The position numbers and the translations under genes were made by a program. Under the pieces are notes generated by a model. The model worked only from the letters and a program-made list of their open reading frames with translations, ran no database searches and was not told where the DNA came from. From assembly GCA_903865465.1 (NCBI GenBank), contig CAIPJU010000635.1:1-15618 (forward strand): a DNA stretch of 15,618 nt. The letters run 5' to 3'. This document shows positions 7,850 to 15,504 of this stretch, one piece after another. The number at the start of each line of letters is the position of its first letter. The first letter of the stretch is position 1. This stretch comes from an uncultured Bacteroidota bacterium (GTDB lineage Bacteria; Bacteroidota; Bacteroidia; Bacteroidales; VadinHA17).

Positions 7850-7869
7850 ACAGTCAGAATACAGACTGT
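7850..7869 (+). repeat. Small inverted repeat in the ilvN-ilvC gap
   Basis: ACAGTC (7850-7855) and GACTGT (7864-7869) could form a 6-bp hairpin with an 8-base loop just after the ilvN stop. There is no T-run, so it is not an intrinsic terminator. An mRNA-stability or processing role is possible. The rest of this 122-base gap is A-rich. Confidence 0.25.
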
Positions 7870-7962
7870 AAATGGATAATTTGTATTCAAAAAAAAAATG
7901 GTGCATAAGAATTTAACCAATAAAAACAAACCAGTATTAATCAAATATTAAAAATTAAGATT

Positions 7963-9009
7963 ATGGCAAAAATTGATTTTGGTGGCGTTATCGAGGATGT
8001 AGTAACAAGAGAAGAGTTCTCACTTTCAAAAGCCCGCGAAGTATTAAAAAATGAAGTAATTGCGGTTATCGGTTACGGAGTTCAGGGTCCGGCCCAGGCT
8101 CTTAATATGAAGGATAACGGCGTTAATGTTATTATCGGGCAGGCTCCGGAATTCAAGGCTGACTGGGATAAAGCAGTAGCTGACGGATTTGTACCTGGTG
8201 AGACACTTTTTACGGTTGAAGAAGCTGCAAAAAAAGCTACCATTATTCAGTATCTGGTTTCGGATGCTGCCCAGAGAATACTATGGCCAAAAATCAAACC
8301 ATGTTTGAACAGCGGAGATGCACTCTATTTCTCCCATGGATTTTCAATAACATACAAAGAGCATACCGGAGTTATCCCTCCTGCTGATGTTGATGTTATA
8401 CTTTGTGCCCCAAAAGGTTCAGGAACAAGCGTAAGGCGTAACTTTCTTGCAGGCGCAGGTATCAACTCCAGCTATTCTGTTTTCCAGGACTTTACGGGAA
8501 GAGCAGAAGAGAGGACACTGGCTCTTGGCATTGCAATCGGATCGGGATATCTCTTCCCAACCACCTTTGAACATGAAGTATACAGCGACCTTACAGGCGA
8601 GCGTGGCGTACTCATGGGTGCCCTTGCAGGAATAATGGATGCCCAGTATCAGGTTCTTCGCGAGAACGGACACAGCCCTTCTGAAGCATTTAATGAGACC
8701 GTTGAAGAACTTACCCAGAGTCTGATTCGCCTGGTTGACGAAAAAGGAATGGACTGGATGTATTCCAACTGCAGTGCTACAGCACAGCGCGGCGCACTCG
8801 ACTGGAGACCAAAATTCAAAGGAGCAACCCTTCCCGTGTTCAAAGACCTTTATAATAAAGTCAAAACAGGTGAAGAATGCATCAGGGTTATCGATTCACT
8901 CAGTTCACCGGACTATAAAATATCCCTCGACTCCGAACTAAGGGAAATCGGAGATTCCGAAATGTGGAGAGCAGGTGCTGCAGTGAGAAAACTCAGACCG
9001 GTGAAATAG
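7963..9009 (+). CDS. ilvC: Ketol-acid reductoisomerase (class I, short form)
   Basis: It isomerises and reduces 2-acetolactate and 2-aceto-2-hydroxybutyrate to the dihydroxy acids used by IlvD. Its 348 residues match the short class I form (E. coli class II is 491). The N-terminal Rossmann domain shows VIGYGVQGPAQALN (about 35-48). The knotted C-terminal domain has EVYSDLTGERG, with the probable Mg ligands Asp209 and Glu213, and NCSATAQRGALDW. SHGF at 124-127 is the usual active-site segment. The cofactor loop after the second strand reads GQAPEFKADWDKA (59-71). It has no Arg and contains acidic residues, which hints at a preference for NADH over NADPH. leuA follows after 24 bases. Confidence 0.96.
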   Translation: MAKIDFGGVIEDVVTREEFSLSKAREVLKNEVIAVIGYGVQGPAQALNMKDNGVNVIIGQAPEFKADWDKAVADGFVPGETLFTVEEAAKKATIIQYLVSDAAQRILWPKIKPCLNSGDALYFSHGFSITYKEHTGVIPPADVDVILCAPKGSGTSVRRNFLAGAGINSSYSVFQDFTGRAEERTLALGIAIGSGYLFPTTFEHEVYSDLTGERGVLMGALAGIMDAQYQVLRENGHSPSEAFNETVEELTQSLIRLVDEKGMDWMYSNCSATAQRGALDWRPKFKGATLPVFKDLYNKVKTGEECIRVIDSLSSPDYKISLDSELREIGDSEMWRAGAAVRKLRPVK

Positions 9010-9033
9010 TAATACAGATAACATTTAAATTAT

Positions 9034-10527
9034 ATGAACGATAAGGTCATTATTTTTGACACCACCCTCAGGGATGGAGAACAGGTACCGGGATGCCAGC
9101 TCAATACCATTGAGAAAATAGAGGTGGCCCTGGCGCTTGAAGCTCTGGGAGTAGATGTCATTGAGGCAGGCTTTCCGGTCTCGAGCCCGGGTGATTACAA
9201 CTCGGTGGTTGAAATTTCGAAAGCTATCTCAAATCCGGTTATCTGCGCCCTCACCAGGGCTGTAAAAAAAGATATTGAAGTGGCCGCGGAGTCACTTCAG
9301 TATGCTAAAAGAAAAAGGATTCACACCGGAATAGGAACTTCCCCTTTTCATATTCAGTATAAAATAAAAACAACTCCTGAAGAGATTGTTAAAAGAGCTG
9401 CTGATGCAGTCAAATACGCCAGGAAGTTTGTTGACGATGTGGAATTTTATGCTGAGGATGCAGGCAGAAGCGATAATGAATATCTGGCAAGGGTAATCGA
9501 AGCTGTAATTAAAGCAGGGGCAACAGTTGTGAATATACCCGATACTACCGGTTATTGCCTTCCCGAGGAGTATGGCAGAAAAATCAAGTATTTAATGGAT
9601 CACGTTCCCAATATCGACAAAGCAGTCATCTCAACCCACTGCCATAACGACCTTGGAATGGCCACTGCCAATACAATGATGGGAATCGTTTACGGTGCCA
9701 GGCAGGTTGAGGTTACTATTAACGGAATAGGTGAAAGGGCTGGCAACACTGCTCTCGAAGAGATTGCGATGATCATAAAGAGTCATCATGACCTTAACCT
9801 CAGAACCGATATAAATACCAAACTTTTGCACAGCACCAGCAGGCTTGTATCGAGCCTTATGAATATGCCAGTACAGCCTAATAAGGCTATTGTCGGGAGA
9901 AATGCCTTTGCTCATTCTTCAGGCATACATCAGGATGGGGTTTTAAAGAACAGGGAAAACTATGAGATTATCGATCCTGTTGAAGTTGGTATCAGGGAGT
10001 CGTCAATAATCCTTACCGCACGAAGTGGCAGAGCTGCCCTCAACCACAGGCTTGAAAACCTCGGTTTCAAATTCGGCAAGGAGGAGATAGATGATATCTA
10101 CCACCGCTTCCTGCAACTTGCCGATAAGAAAAAAGAGATCAATGATGATGATATCAGGGTTCTTGCCGGAGTTGTATTCCAGGGCGAAAAATCGCTAAAA
10201 CTCGACCTGCTTCAAGTCTCCTGCGGAAAATCTTTGCTCCCTGTTGCCACCGTCGGATTAAAGATCAACGGCGAGGTTCATTTTTCAACAGCAACCGGAA
10301 ACGGTCCTATCGATGCAGCCTTTACTGCAGTGAGACAGCTTATCTCCAAAACGGTTCATCTTGAAGAGTTCCTGATACAGGCTATTACTAAAGGAAGCGA
10401 CGATCAGGGAAAAGTTCATATTCAGGTTGAATACCAGGGAAAAATGTATTACGGCTTCTCTGCTAATACTGATATAATAACAGCATCTGTTGAGGCATTT
10501 ATCGATGCTCTTGCAAAAATAAACTAA
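9034..10527 (+). CDS. leuA: 2-isopropylmalate synthase
   Basis: It condenses 2-ketoisovalerate with acetyl-CoA, the committed step of leucine synthesis. The 497 residues comprise a DRE-TIM metallolyase barrel, a linker and a C-terminal LeuA allosteric domain (about 375-497). Signature motifs are DTTLRDGEQVPG (9-20), THCHNDLGMATAN with metal ligands His202 and His204 (201-213), NGIGERAGNTALEE (230-243) and HSSGIHQDG (294-302). The regulatory domain is full length, so feedback inhibition by leucine is likely. The specificity regions look like standard LeuA rather than the citramalate synthase four genes downstream. The ATG is 24 bases after the ilvC stop. Confidence 0.96.
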   Translation: MNDKVIIFDTTLRDGEQVPGCQLNTIEKIEVALALEALGVDVIEAGFPVSSPGDYNSVVEISKAISNPVICALTRAVKKDIEVAAESLQYAKRKRIHTGIGTSPFHIQYKIKTTPEEIVKRAADAVKYARKFVDDVEFYAEDAGRSDNEYLARVIEAVIKAGATVVNIPDTTGYCLPEEYGRKIKYLMDHVPNIDKAVISTHCHNDLGMATANTMMGIVYGARQVEVTINGIGERAGNTALEEIAMIIKSHHDLNLRTDINTKLLHSTSRLVSSLMNMPVQPNKAIVGRNAFAHSSGIHQDGVLKNRENYEIIDPVEVGIRESSIILTARSGRAALNHRLENLGFKFGKEEIDDIYHRFLQLADKKKEINDDDIRVLAGVVFQGEKSLKLDLLQVSCGKSLLPVATVGLKINGEVHFSTATGNGPIDAAFTAVRQLISKTVHLEEFLIQAITKGSDDQGKVHIQVEYQGKMYYGFSANTDIITASVEAFIDALAKIN

Positions 10528-10557
10528 TAGTAAAACCCTCTGGACGCTCCCTGCTTC

Positions 10558-10587
10558 CTTCGTCTGATTCCCTTCAAAGTAAATTTG
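10558..10587 (+). promoter_or_regulatory. Weak candidate internal promoter before leuC
   Basis: TAAATTTG (10580-10587) fits the TAnnTTTG box, with TTCG (10558-10561) 18 bases upstream as an imperfect -33 element. Initiation near 10594 would leave a leader of about 22 bases before the leuC GTG. It lies in the 88-base leuA-leuC gap, which otherwise holds nothing I recognise. The -33 mismatch keeps confidence low. Confidence 0.22.
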
Positions 10588-10615
10588 TAAAACAGGAATT
10601 ACCGAAGAAAACAGG

Positions 10616-12043
10616 GTGGCAACAGAGAAAAATCATACAAACTTGGAAGCAAAAACACTCTACGACAAGATCTGGGACAGTCATGTTGTCCGTTCAATAG
10701 CAGGCGGACCTGATGTCCTGTACATCGACCGTCACTATATCCATGAGGTTACAAGCCCTCAGGCATTTAACGGACTGAAGGAAAGGGGTATATCGGTTTT
10801 TCGGCCGGGGAACACCCTCGCAACCGCCGACCATAATATTCCTACCAGGGACCAGCATCTGCCGATTCGCGATGAGTTATCAAGGAATCAGGTAACCCGG
10901 CTGTCAGAGAACTGCAGTAAATACGGTATTGAATTGTTCGGCCTGAACCATTCCAAAAACGGTATTGTACACGTAATTGGTCCCGAACTTGGATTTACTC
11001 TTCCAGGCATGACAATTGTTTGTGGCGACAGCCACACTTCAACTCATGGTGCTTTTGGAACTATTGCCTTCGGAATTGGTACCAGCGAGGTCGAAATGGT
11101 TCTTGCGGCCCAGTGTATTATCCAGCCCAAGTCGAAAAAGATGAGGATAAGCATCAACGGCCTTCCCGGAAAGGGCGTTACGTCCAAAGATATTATAATG
11201 TACGTTATATCTGAGATTACAACAGGTGGTGCCACAGGCTATTTTGTTGAGTTCAGCGGTCAGGCTATACGCTCTCTTTCTATGGAAGCCAGGATGACCA
11301 TCTGCAATATGAGCATCGAAATGGGTGCCAGGGGAGGAGTTATTGCCCCCGACGAAACAACTTTCAACTATCTGCGGAAAATCCCTTCAATAAGAGGAAT
11401 TGACGATATTGAAGCCGCTATTGATAAATGGAAGACTTTATCCACTGATGAAGGCGCTAAATTCGACCGGGAACTTGTTTTTGAAGCTTCAGATATTAAT
11501 CCGATGATCACCTATGGGACCAACCCTGGCATGGGAATGTCGGTTGACGAAGCAATTCCAATGGCTGAAAAGAACAGTTCCGAGGCAAGTCCTTCATTCC
11601 TTAAATCACTGAATTACATGGGCTTCAAACCAGGCATGAGTCTCCTTGGTCATCCTGTTGATTATGTGTTTATCGGAAGCTGTACCAACGGCAGAATTGA
11701 AGATTTCAGAGCTTTCGCAGGAATAATAAAGGGAAGAAAGAAATCTGACAATGTTACTGCTTTAATTGTTCCTGGTTCAAAGCTTGTTGAGGAGCAGATG
11801 GCTGCAGAGGGATTAATTGAAATATATACTGCTGCCGGATTCGAGGTAAGACAACCAGGTTGTTCATCCTGTCTTGCTATGAATGAGGATAAAATACCCC
11901 AGGGGAAATATGCTGTTTCAACATCGAACAGGAATTTTGAGGGTCGTCAGGGTCCGGGCTCCAGAACCATGCTCGCAAGTCCACTGACAGCTGCAGCTGC
12001 AGCAATAACCGGAAGAATATCCGATCCGCGGGAATTTTTATAA
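10616..12043 (+). CDS. leuC: 3-isopropylmalate dehydratase, large subunit
   Basis: With LeuD it isomerises 2- to 3-isopropylmalate, and probably also citramalate in the CimA route. It is an aconitase-family 4Fe-4S protein. The cluster ligands are Cys356 (FIGSCTNGRIEDF), Cys416 and Cys419 (QPGCSSCLAMNEDK). Other motifs are DRHYIHEVTSPQAF, TADHN (70-74), VCGDSHTSTHGAFG (135-148) and STSNRNFEGRQGPGSR. From the GTG at 10616 it has 475 residues, about nine more than E. coli LeuC. A TTG at 10643 would give MEAKTLYDKIW and the family's usual length of 466. No ATG is available near either, so the start is uncertain by nine codons. leuD begins 26 bases after the stop. Confidence 0.95.
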   Translation: MATEKNHTNLEAKTLYDKIWDSHVVRSIAGGPDVLYIDRHYIHEVTSPQAFNGLKERGISVFRPGNTLATADHNIPTRDQHLPIRDELSRNQVTRLSENCSKYGIELFGLNHSKNGIVHVIGPELGFTLPGMTIVCGDSHTSTHGAFGTIAFGIGTSEVEMVLAAQCIIQPKSKKMRISINGLPGKGVTSKDIIMYVISEITTGGATGYFVEFSGQAIRSLSMEARMTICNMSIEMGARGGVIAPDETTFNYLRKIPSIRGIDDIEAAIDKWKTLSTDEGAKFDRELVFEASDINPMITYGTNPGMGMSVDEAIPMAEKNSSEASPSFLKSLNYMGFKPGMSLLGHPVDYVFIGSCTNGRIEDFRAFAGIIKGRKKSDNVTALIVPGSKLVEEQMAAEGLIEIYTAAGFEVRQPGCSSCLAMNEDKIPQGKYAVSTSNRNFEGRQGPGSRTMLASPLTAAAAAITGRISDPREFL

Positions 12044-12069
12044 GAAATGACACCTCAAAAAAGAAAGAA

Positions 12070-12669
12070 ATGCCAAAAGAAAAATTTACCATACTTGAAT
12101 CGACATGCGTTCCTCTTCCTCTCGAAAATGTGGATACTGACCAGATCATTCCTGCGAGGTTCTTAAGTGCAACTTCGAGGGAGGGCTTTGGTGATAACCT
12201 CTTTCGCGATTGGAGATATACAAAGAGTGGCGAAAAAAACAGCGATTTTGTTTTGAATAATTCCAGATTTGAAGGCAAGGTACTCGTTGCAGGAAAAAAC
12301 TTTGGAAGCGGCTCAAGTCGCGAACATGCTGTTTGGGCTATCTTCGACTACGGGTTCCGGGCTGTCGTATCAAGCTTCTTTGCCGACATATTCATGAATA
12401 ACTCCCTGAATAATGGTCTCCTTCCTATAGTAATTCCTGCTGACCTTCTTTCCAATCTGCAGGATTTAATCAGGAAGGACCCCGGCAGCAAAGTACACAT
12501 TGATCTTGCAAACCAGACATTCACGATAGTACCAACCGGCGAATCGGTGGCTTTTTCGATTAACCCCTATAAGAAAGAGTGTATGCTCGGAGGTCTTGAT
12601 GATATCGATTTCCTTCTGGCCATCAAAGACCAGATAATAAGTTACGAGGAAAACAAAAAGAGAGTATGA
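12070..12669 (+). CDS. leuD: 3-isopropylmalate dehydratase, small subunit
   Basis: This is the swivelling small subunit that pairs with LeuC. Its 199 residues are the normal length for the family. It has the family motifs NVDTDQIIPARFL (20-32), GKNFGSGSSREHAVWA (75-90) and the FADIFMNNSLNNGLLPIVI segment. Placement directly after leuC and the shared pathway support the call. The stop overlaps the start of the next gene by four bases (ATGA at 12666-12669), so the two are translationally coupled. Confidence 0.96.
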   Translation: MPKEKFTILESTCVPLPLENVDTDQIIPARFLSATSREGFGDNLFRDWRYTKSGEKNSDFVLNNSRFEGKVLVAGKNFGSGSSREHAVWAIFDYGFRAVVSSFFADIFMNNSLNNGLLPIVIPADLLSNLQDLIRKDPGSKVHIDLANQTFTIVPTGESVAFSINPYKKECMLGGLDDIDFLLAIKDQIISYEENKKRV

Positions 12670-14234
12670 TGAGAGTTGAAATAATGGATACTACCCTGAG
12701 AGATGGGGAACAGACTCAGGGCGTTTCATATACACCCTTTGAAAAACTCCATTTAGCAACCCTGCTTCTTAATGATGTTAAGGTTGACAGGATAGAAGTT
12801 GCCTCAGCCAGGGTTTCTACCGGCGAATACGAGGCTCTGTGCAAAATCACGGAATGGGCACGTAACCACAACATGCTTGAAAGAGTTGAGGTGCTTGGCT
12901 TTGTTGATGGTGATACCTCCCTTAAATGGATCAGTGATGCCGGAGGAAAGGTTATTAATCTTCTATGCAAAGGCTCATTAAGGCATCTGGAAAAACAGCT
13001 GCGCAAGACTCCCAGCCAACATGCTGCTGATATAAAAGCAATTATATCAAAAGCTGAGTTACTCGGAATGCAGGTTAATATCTACCTCGAGGATTGGTCC
13101 AACGGCATGATCTCTTCACCTGAGTATGTACTTTTCATGATTGACTCACTTAAAGATGAGAAGGTTAAAAGGATAATGCTCCCGGATACACTGGGGATAC
13201 TTAATCCTGAACAAACATATGAATTCTGTAAGAAGATTGTTTCGCGTTACCCGTCGCTGCATTTCGACTTTCATCCTCATAATGACTATGATTTTGCTGT
13301 GGCCAACGTATTTTCGGCTATCAAGGCAGGAGTAAAAGGAATTCACACAACCGTTAACGGATTGGGTGAAAGGGCCGGAAATGCTCCCTTGTCAAGCGTT
13401 ATCGGAATTTTGAAGGACCATCTCCTTGTCGAAGCAACAGTTGATGAGTACGAAATCACTAATATAAGCAAGCTGGTAGAATCCTACAGTGGTATCCGGA
13501 TTCCTGTAAACAAGCCGGTAATCGGAGAAAATGTTTTTACCCAGACTTCAGGTGTTCATGCCGATGGTGACAATAAGGATAATCTATATTATAACAATCT
13601 GCTTCCTGAGCGCTTCGGAAGGAAGAGAAAATATGCCTTGGGCAAACAATCTGGAAAGGCAACTATCAAGAAGAATCTCGAAGAATTCGGACTAAGCCTC
13701 GATCCGGAGGAACTTGCTAAAGTTACCCAGAGAGTCATTGAACTTGGTGACAAAAAAGAAAATGTAACTACAGAGGACCTTCCCTTTATAATTGCCGATG
13801 TTCTTGGTAATGAAAATATCAATTATAAAATCTTTATCAAGAATTATTCACTTTCCCTCTCCTTCGGTCTTAAGCCTTCGGCAAATATTCAGGTGGAAAT
13901 AGGCGGGAACCTGTACCAGGAAACCTCCTCAGGCGACGGTCAGTATGACGCCTTCATGAAAGCATTACGGATAATCTATGACAAACTCGAAAAACAATTG
14001 CCAAATCTCATTGATTATCAGGTATCAATCCCTCCAGGGGGAAAAACAGATGCACTTGTGGAAACAATCATTACATGGGAAAATAACGGCAGGGAATTCA
14101 GGACCAAGGGATTGGATGCAGACCAGACTGAGGCAGCAATCAAGGCGACTGAACGAATGCTTAACATTATCGAGAACACCGAACTTAATTCAATAAAAAA
14201 CCAAACTTTAACCGACGCAGAAAATGGATTTTAA
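12666..14234 (+). CDS. cimA: Probable (R)-citramalate synthase, Leptospira-type LeuA homologue
   Basis: It would condense pyruvate with acetyl-CoA to citramalate, which LeuCD and LeuB convert to 2-ketobutyrate for isoleucine. The 522 residues have the DRE-TIM barrel (DTTLRDGEQTQGVS, 8-21; HPHNDYDFAVAN with His203 and His205; NGLGERAGNAPL; TSGVHADG, 294-301) and a C-terminal LeuA allosteric domain (about 390-510; PPGGKTDALVET). Compared from memory with Leptospira interrogans citramalate synthase, long blocks agree: VDRIEVASARVS, LGFVDG (78-83), NLLCKGSL, YLEDWSNG (140-147) and LPERFGRKRKYALGK. Those are substrate-pocket regions, so citramalate synthase is preferred over a second LeuA. It overlaps leuD by 4 bases and leuB by 11. 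Activity needs a biochemical test. Confidence 0.88.
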   Translation: MMRVEIMDTTLRDGEQTQGVSYTPFEKLHLATLLLNDVKVDRIEVASARVSTGEYEALCKITEWARNHNMLERVEVLGFVDGDTSLKWISDAGGKVINLLCKGSLRHLEKQLRKTPSQHAADIKAIISKAELLGMQVNIYLEDWSNGMISSPEYVLFMIDSLKDEKVKRIMLPDTLGILNPEQTYEFCKKIVSRYPSLHFDFHPHNDYDFAVANVFSAIKAGVKGIHTTVNGLGERAGNAPLSSVIGILKDHLLVEATVDEYEITNISKLVESYSGIRIPVNKPVIGENVFTQTSGVHADGDNKDNLYYNNLLPERFGRKRKYALGKQSGKATIKKNLEEFGLSLDPEELAKVTQRVIELGDKKENVTTEDLPFIIADVLGNENINYKIFIKNYSLSLSFGLKPSANIQVEIGGNLYQETSSGDGQYDAFMKALRIIYDKLEKQLPNLIDYQVSIPPGGKTDALVETIITWENNGREFRTKGLDADQTEAAIKATERMLNIIENTELNSIKNQTLTDAENGF

Positions 14235-15291
14235 AATAGCAGTATTGTCGGGAGACGGCATTGGCCCTGAAATCATAGAACAGGCAAAAAAGGTTATAAG
14301 GGCTGCGGGAAAGAGATATAATCACAGTTTTATATTTACCCACGGACTCGTTGGAGCAATAGCAATTGACACCACCGGTAATCCTCTGCCGGAAGAGACA
14401 CTGGACCTGTGCAAGAATTCTGATGCAGTACTTTTTGGAGCCATCGGCGATCCTAAATATGATAATAATCCTTCTGCAAAGGTTCGCCCTGAACAGGGAC
14501 TGCTGGCCATGAGAAAAGAATTGGGATTATATGCAAATGTGAGGCCTGTTTCAACATTCCAGTCACTTATTGATAAGTCTCCGCTTAAAAAAGAGATAGT
14601 ACAGGGGGTTGATATTCTTATGATAAGGGAACTTACAGGGGGTATCTATTTCGGTAAGCCTCAGGGACGCTCGGAAGATGGAAATACAGCATACGATTCA
14701 TGCGTCTACAGTAAATATGAGGTAGAAAGGGTTGTCAGGCTGGCCTGCGAATATGCAATGAAACGTTCCAAAAAGGTGACCGTTGTTGATAAGGCCAATG
14801 TTCTGGCAACATCCAGACTATGGCGCGAAACTGCCACTGCAATAGCTAAGGAATACAGTGAAATTACTATGGATTTCATGTTCGTTGATAATGCAGCAAT
14901 GCAGCTTATCCAATGGCCCGGACGATTTGATGTTATCGTCACGGAGAATATGTTCGGCGATATACTTTCAGACGAAGCCAGTGTGCTGACTGGATCACTT
15001 GGACTGCTTCCCTCAGCTTCAGTTGGGCTTTTTACTTCAGTTTTCGAGCCAATACACGGTTCATATCCCCAGGCCGCCGGGAAAAACATTGCAAATCCCC
15101 TCGGCACAATTTTATCGGTAGCAATGATGTTCGATCTTGCCTTCAAACTCAAAAATGAAGCTGATGCTATCAGGTCTGCTGTAGAAAAATCTATTGAAGC
15201 TGACTTCGTTACCGAAGACCTTAACAGAGCAAATCCCAGGTCCACTTCACAGGTGGGTGAATGGATTGCAGATTATATTCTTAAAAGTTAA
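14224..15291 (+). CDS. leuB: 3-isopropylmalate dehydrogenase
   Basis: It oxidatively decarboxylates 3-isopropylmalate to 2-ketoisocaproate, and probably 3-methylmalate in the citramalate route. The 355 residues are the normal length. Motifs are LSGDGIGPEI (8-17), LFGAIGDPKYD (70-80), LRKELGLYANVRP-type substrate loop (here AMRKELGLYANVRP, 95-108), RELTGGIYFG (135-144), VDKANVL (188-194), NMFGDILSDEAS (242-253) and the NAD-binding FEPIHGSYPQAAGKNIANP (274-292). The ATG overlaps the end of cimA by 11 bases, indicating coupled translation. It is the last gene of the operon. Only about 10 bases separate its stop from the his promoter, and no terminator is seen in that space. Confidence 0.96.
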   Translation: MDFKIAVLSGDGIGPEIIEQAKKVIRAAGKRYNHSFIFTHGLVGAIAIDTTGNPLPEETLDLCKNSDAVLFGAIGDPKYDNNPSAKVRPEQGLLAMRKELGLYANVRPVSTFQSLIDKSPLKKEIVQGVDILMIRELTGGIYFGKPQGRSEDGNTAYDSCVYSKYEVERVVRLACEYAMKRSKKVTVVDKANVLATSRLWRETATAIAKEYSEITMDFMFVDNAAMQLIQWPGRFDVIVTENMFGDILSDEASVLTGSLGLLPSASVGLFTSVFEPIHGSYPQAAGKNIANPLGTILSVAMMFDLAFKLKNEADAIRSAVEKSIEADFVTEDLNRANPRSTSQVGEWIADYILKS

Positions 15292-15303
15292 TTGACGAAA
15301 TTT

Positions 15304-15333
15304 GTTGTAAATATTAAAAGAATCTTATCTTTG
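15304..15333 (+). promoter_or_regulatory. Bacteroidota-type promoter of the his operon
   Basis: TATCTTTG (15326-15333) matches TAnnTTTG. GTTG (15304-15307) lies 18 bases upstream, the same spacing as in the ilv promoter, with an overlapping TTTG at 15301-15304. Transcription would start near 15340, about 12 bases before the leader-peptide ATG. Confidence 0.7.
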
Positions 15334-15351
15334 CACACAAATTTGTAAACA

Positions 15352-15408
15352 ATGAACACTGTTATCTCACATCATCACTCTCATATTTGCACTCTGACGA
15401 GGCGATAG
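15352..15408 (+). CDS. Histidine leader peptide (his attenuator)
   Basis: An 18-codon frame from ATG to TAG encodes MNTVISHHHSHICTLTRR, with four His codons among five (15370-15384). It lies between a promoter and an intrinsic terminator, directly upstream of hisG. This is the layout of his leader peptides such as E. coli hisL. It would report the level of charged tRNA-His by ribosome stalling. The peptide has no other evident function. Evidence is composition, position and the paired RNA structures. Confidence 0.88.
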   Translation: MNTVISHHHSHICTLTRR

Positions 15409-15446
15409 TGATATCAGTGTTTAGTAAAATATCATAAACCCGTCGG
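15394..15446 (+). promoter_or_regulatory. Predicted antiterminator of the his leader
   Basis: CUGACGAGG (15394-15402) can pair with CCCGUCGG (15439-15446) over 8 base pairs, with one bulged A at 15400 and one U-G. It uses most of the 5' arm of the terminator, so only one structure can form. The first strand lies in the last codons of the leader. It is covered when the ribosome reaches the stop and exposed when the ribosome stalls on the His codons just upstream. Confidence 0.65.
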
Positions 15447-15468
15447 AGCAGATCAGGCGGGTTTTTTT
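15436..15468 (+). terminator. Intrinsic terminator of the his attenuator
   Basis: AAACCCGTC (15436-15444) and GGCGGGTTT (15456-15464) form a 9-bp stem with one G-U pair and an 11-base loop. A run of seven T follows (15462-15468). It sits 36 bases before the hisG ATG. It is the first terminator seen after leuB, so it probably also ends ilv-leu transcripts. Confidence 0.85.
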
Positions 15469-15504
15469 GTTCCCGGTCTGGTTTTTCCGGAAATATTAAA
15501 TAAA

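Noticed and set aside
7898..7951. A 17-codon frame (MVHKNLTNKNKPVLIKY) between ilvN and ilvC as a possible third leader peptide
   Set aside because: It contains a few Val/Leu/Ile codons, but no terminator or paired antiterminator follows. Only 11 bases separate it from the ilvC ATG. The A-rich composition makes a chance frame likely.
11877..12278. A 133-residue minus-strand frame across the leuC-leuD junction
   Set aside because: It lies antisense to two clear genes that fill the region on the plus strand, and has no recognisable domain.
14706..15245. A 179-residue minus-strand frame inside leuB
   Set aside because: It is a shadow of leuB codon usage on the opposite strand. leuB carries all family motifs, while this frame is Ser/Ala-rich without domain features.
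15470..15492. TTCCCGG/CCGGAA hairpin just before hisG as a translational control element
   Set aside because: The stem is imperfect, with one extra base, and does not include the start codon. No alternative pairing with the his leader was found.
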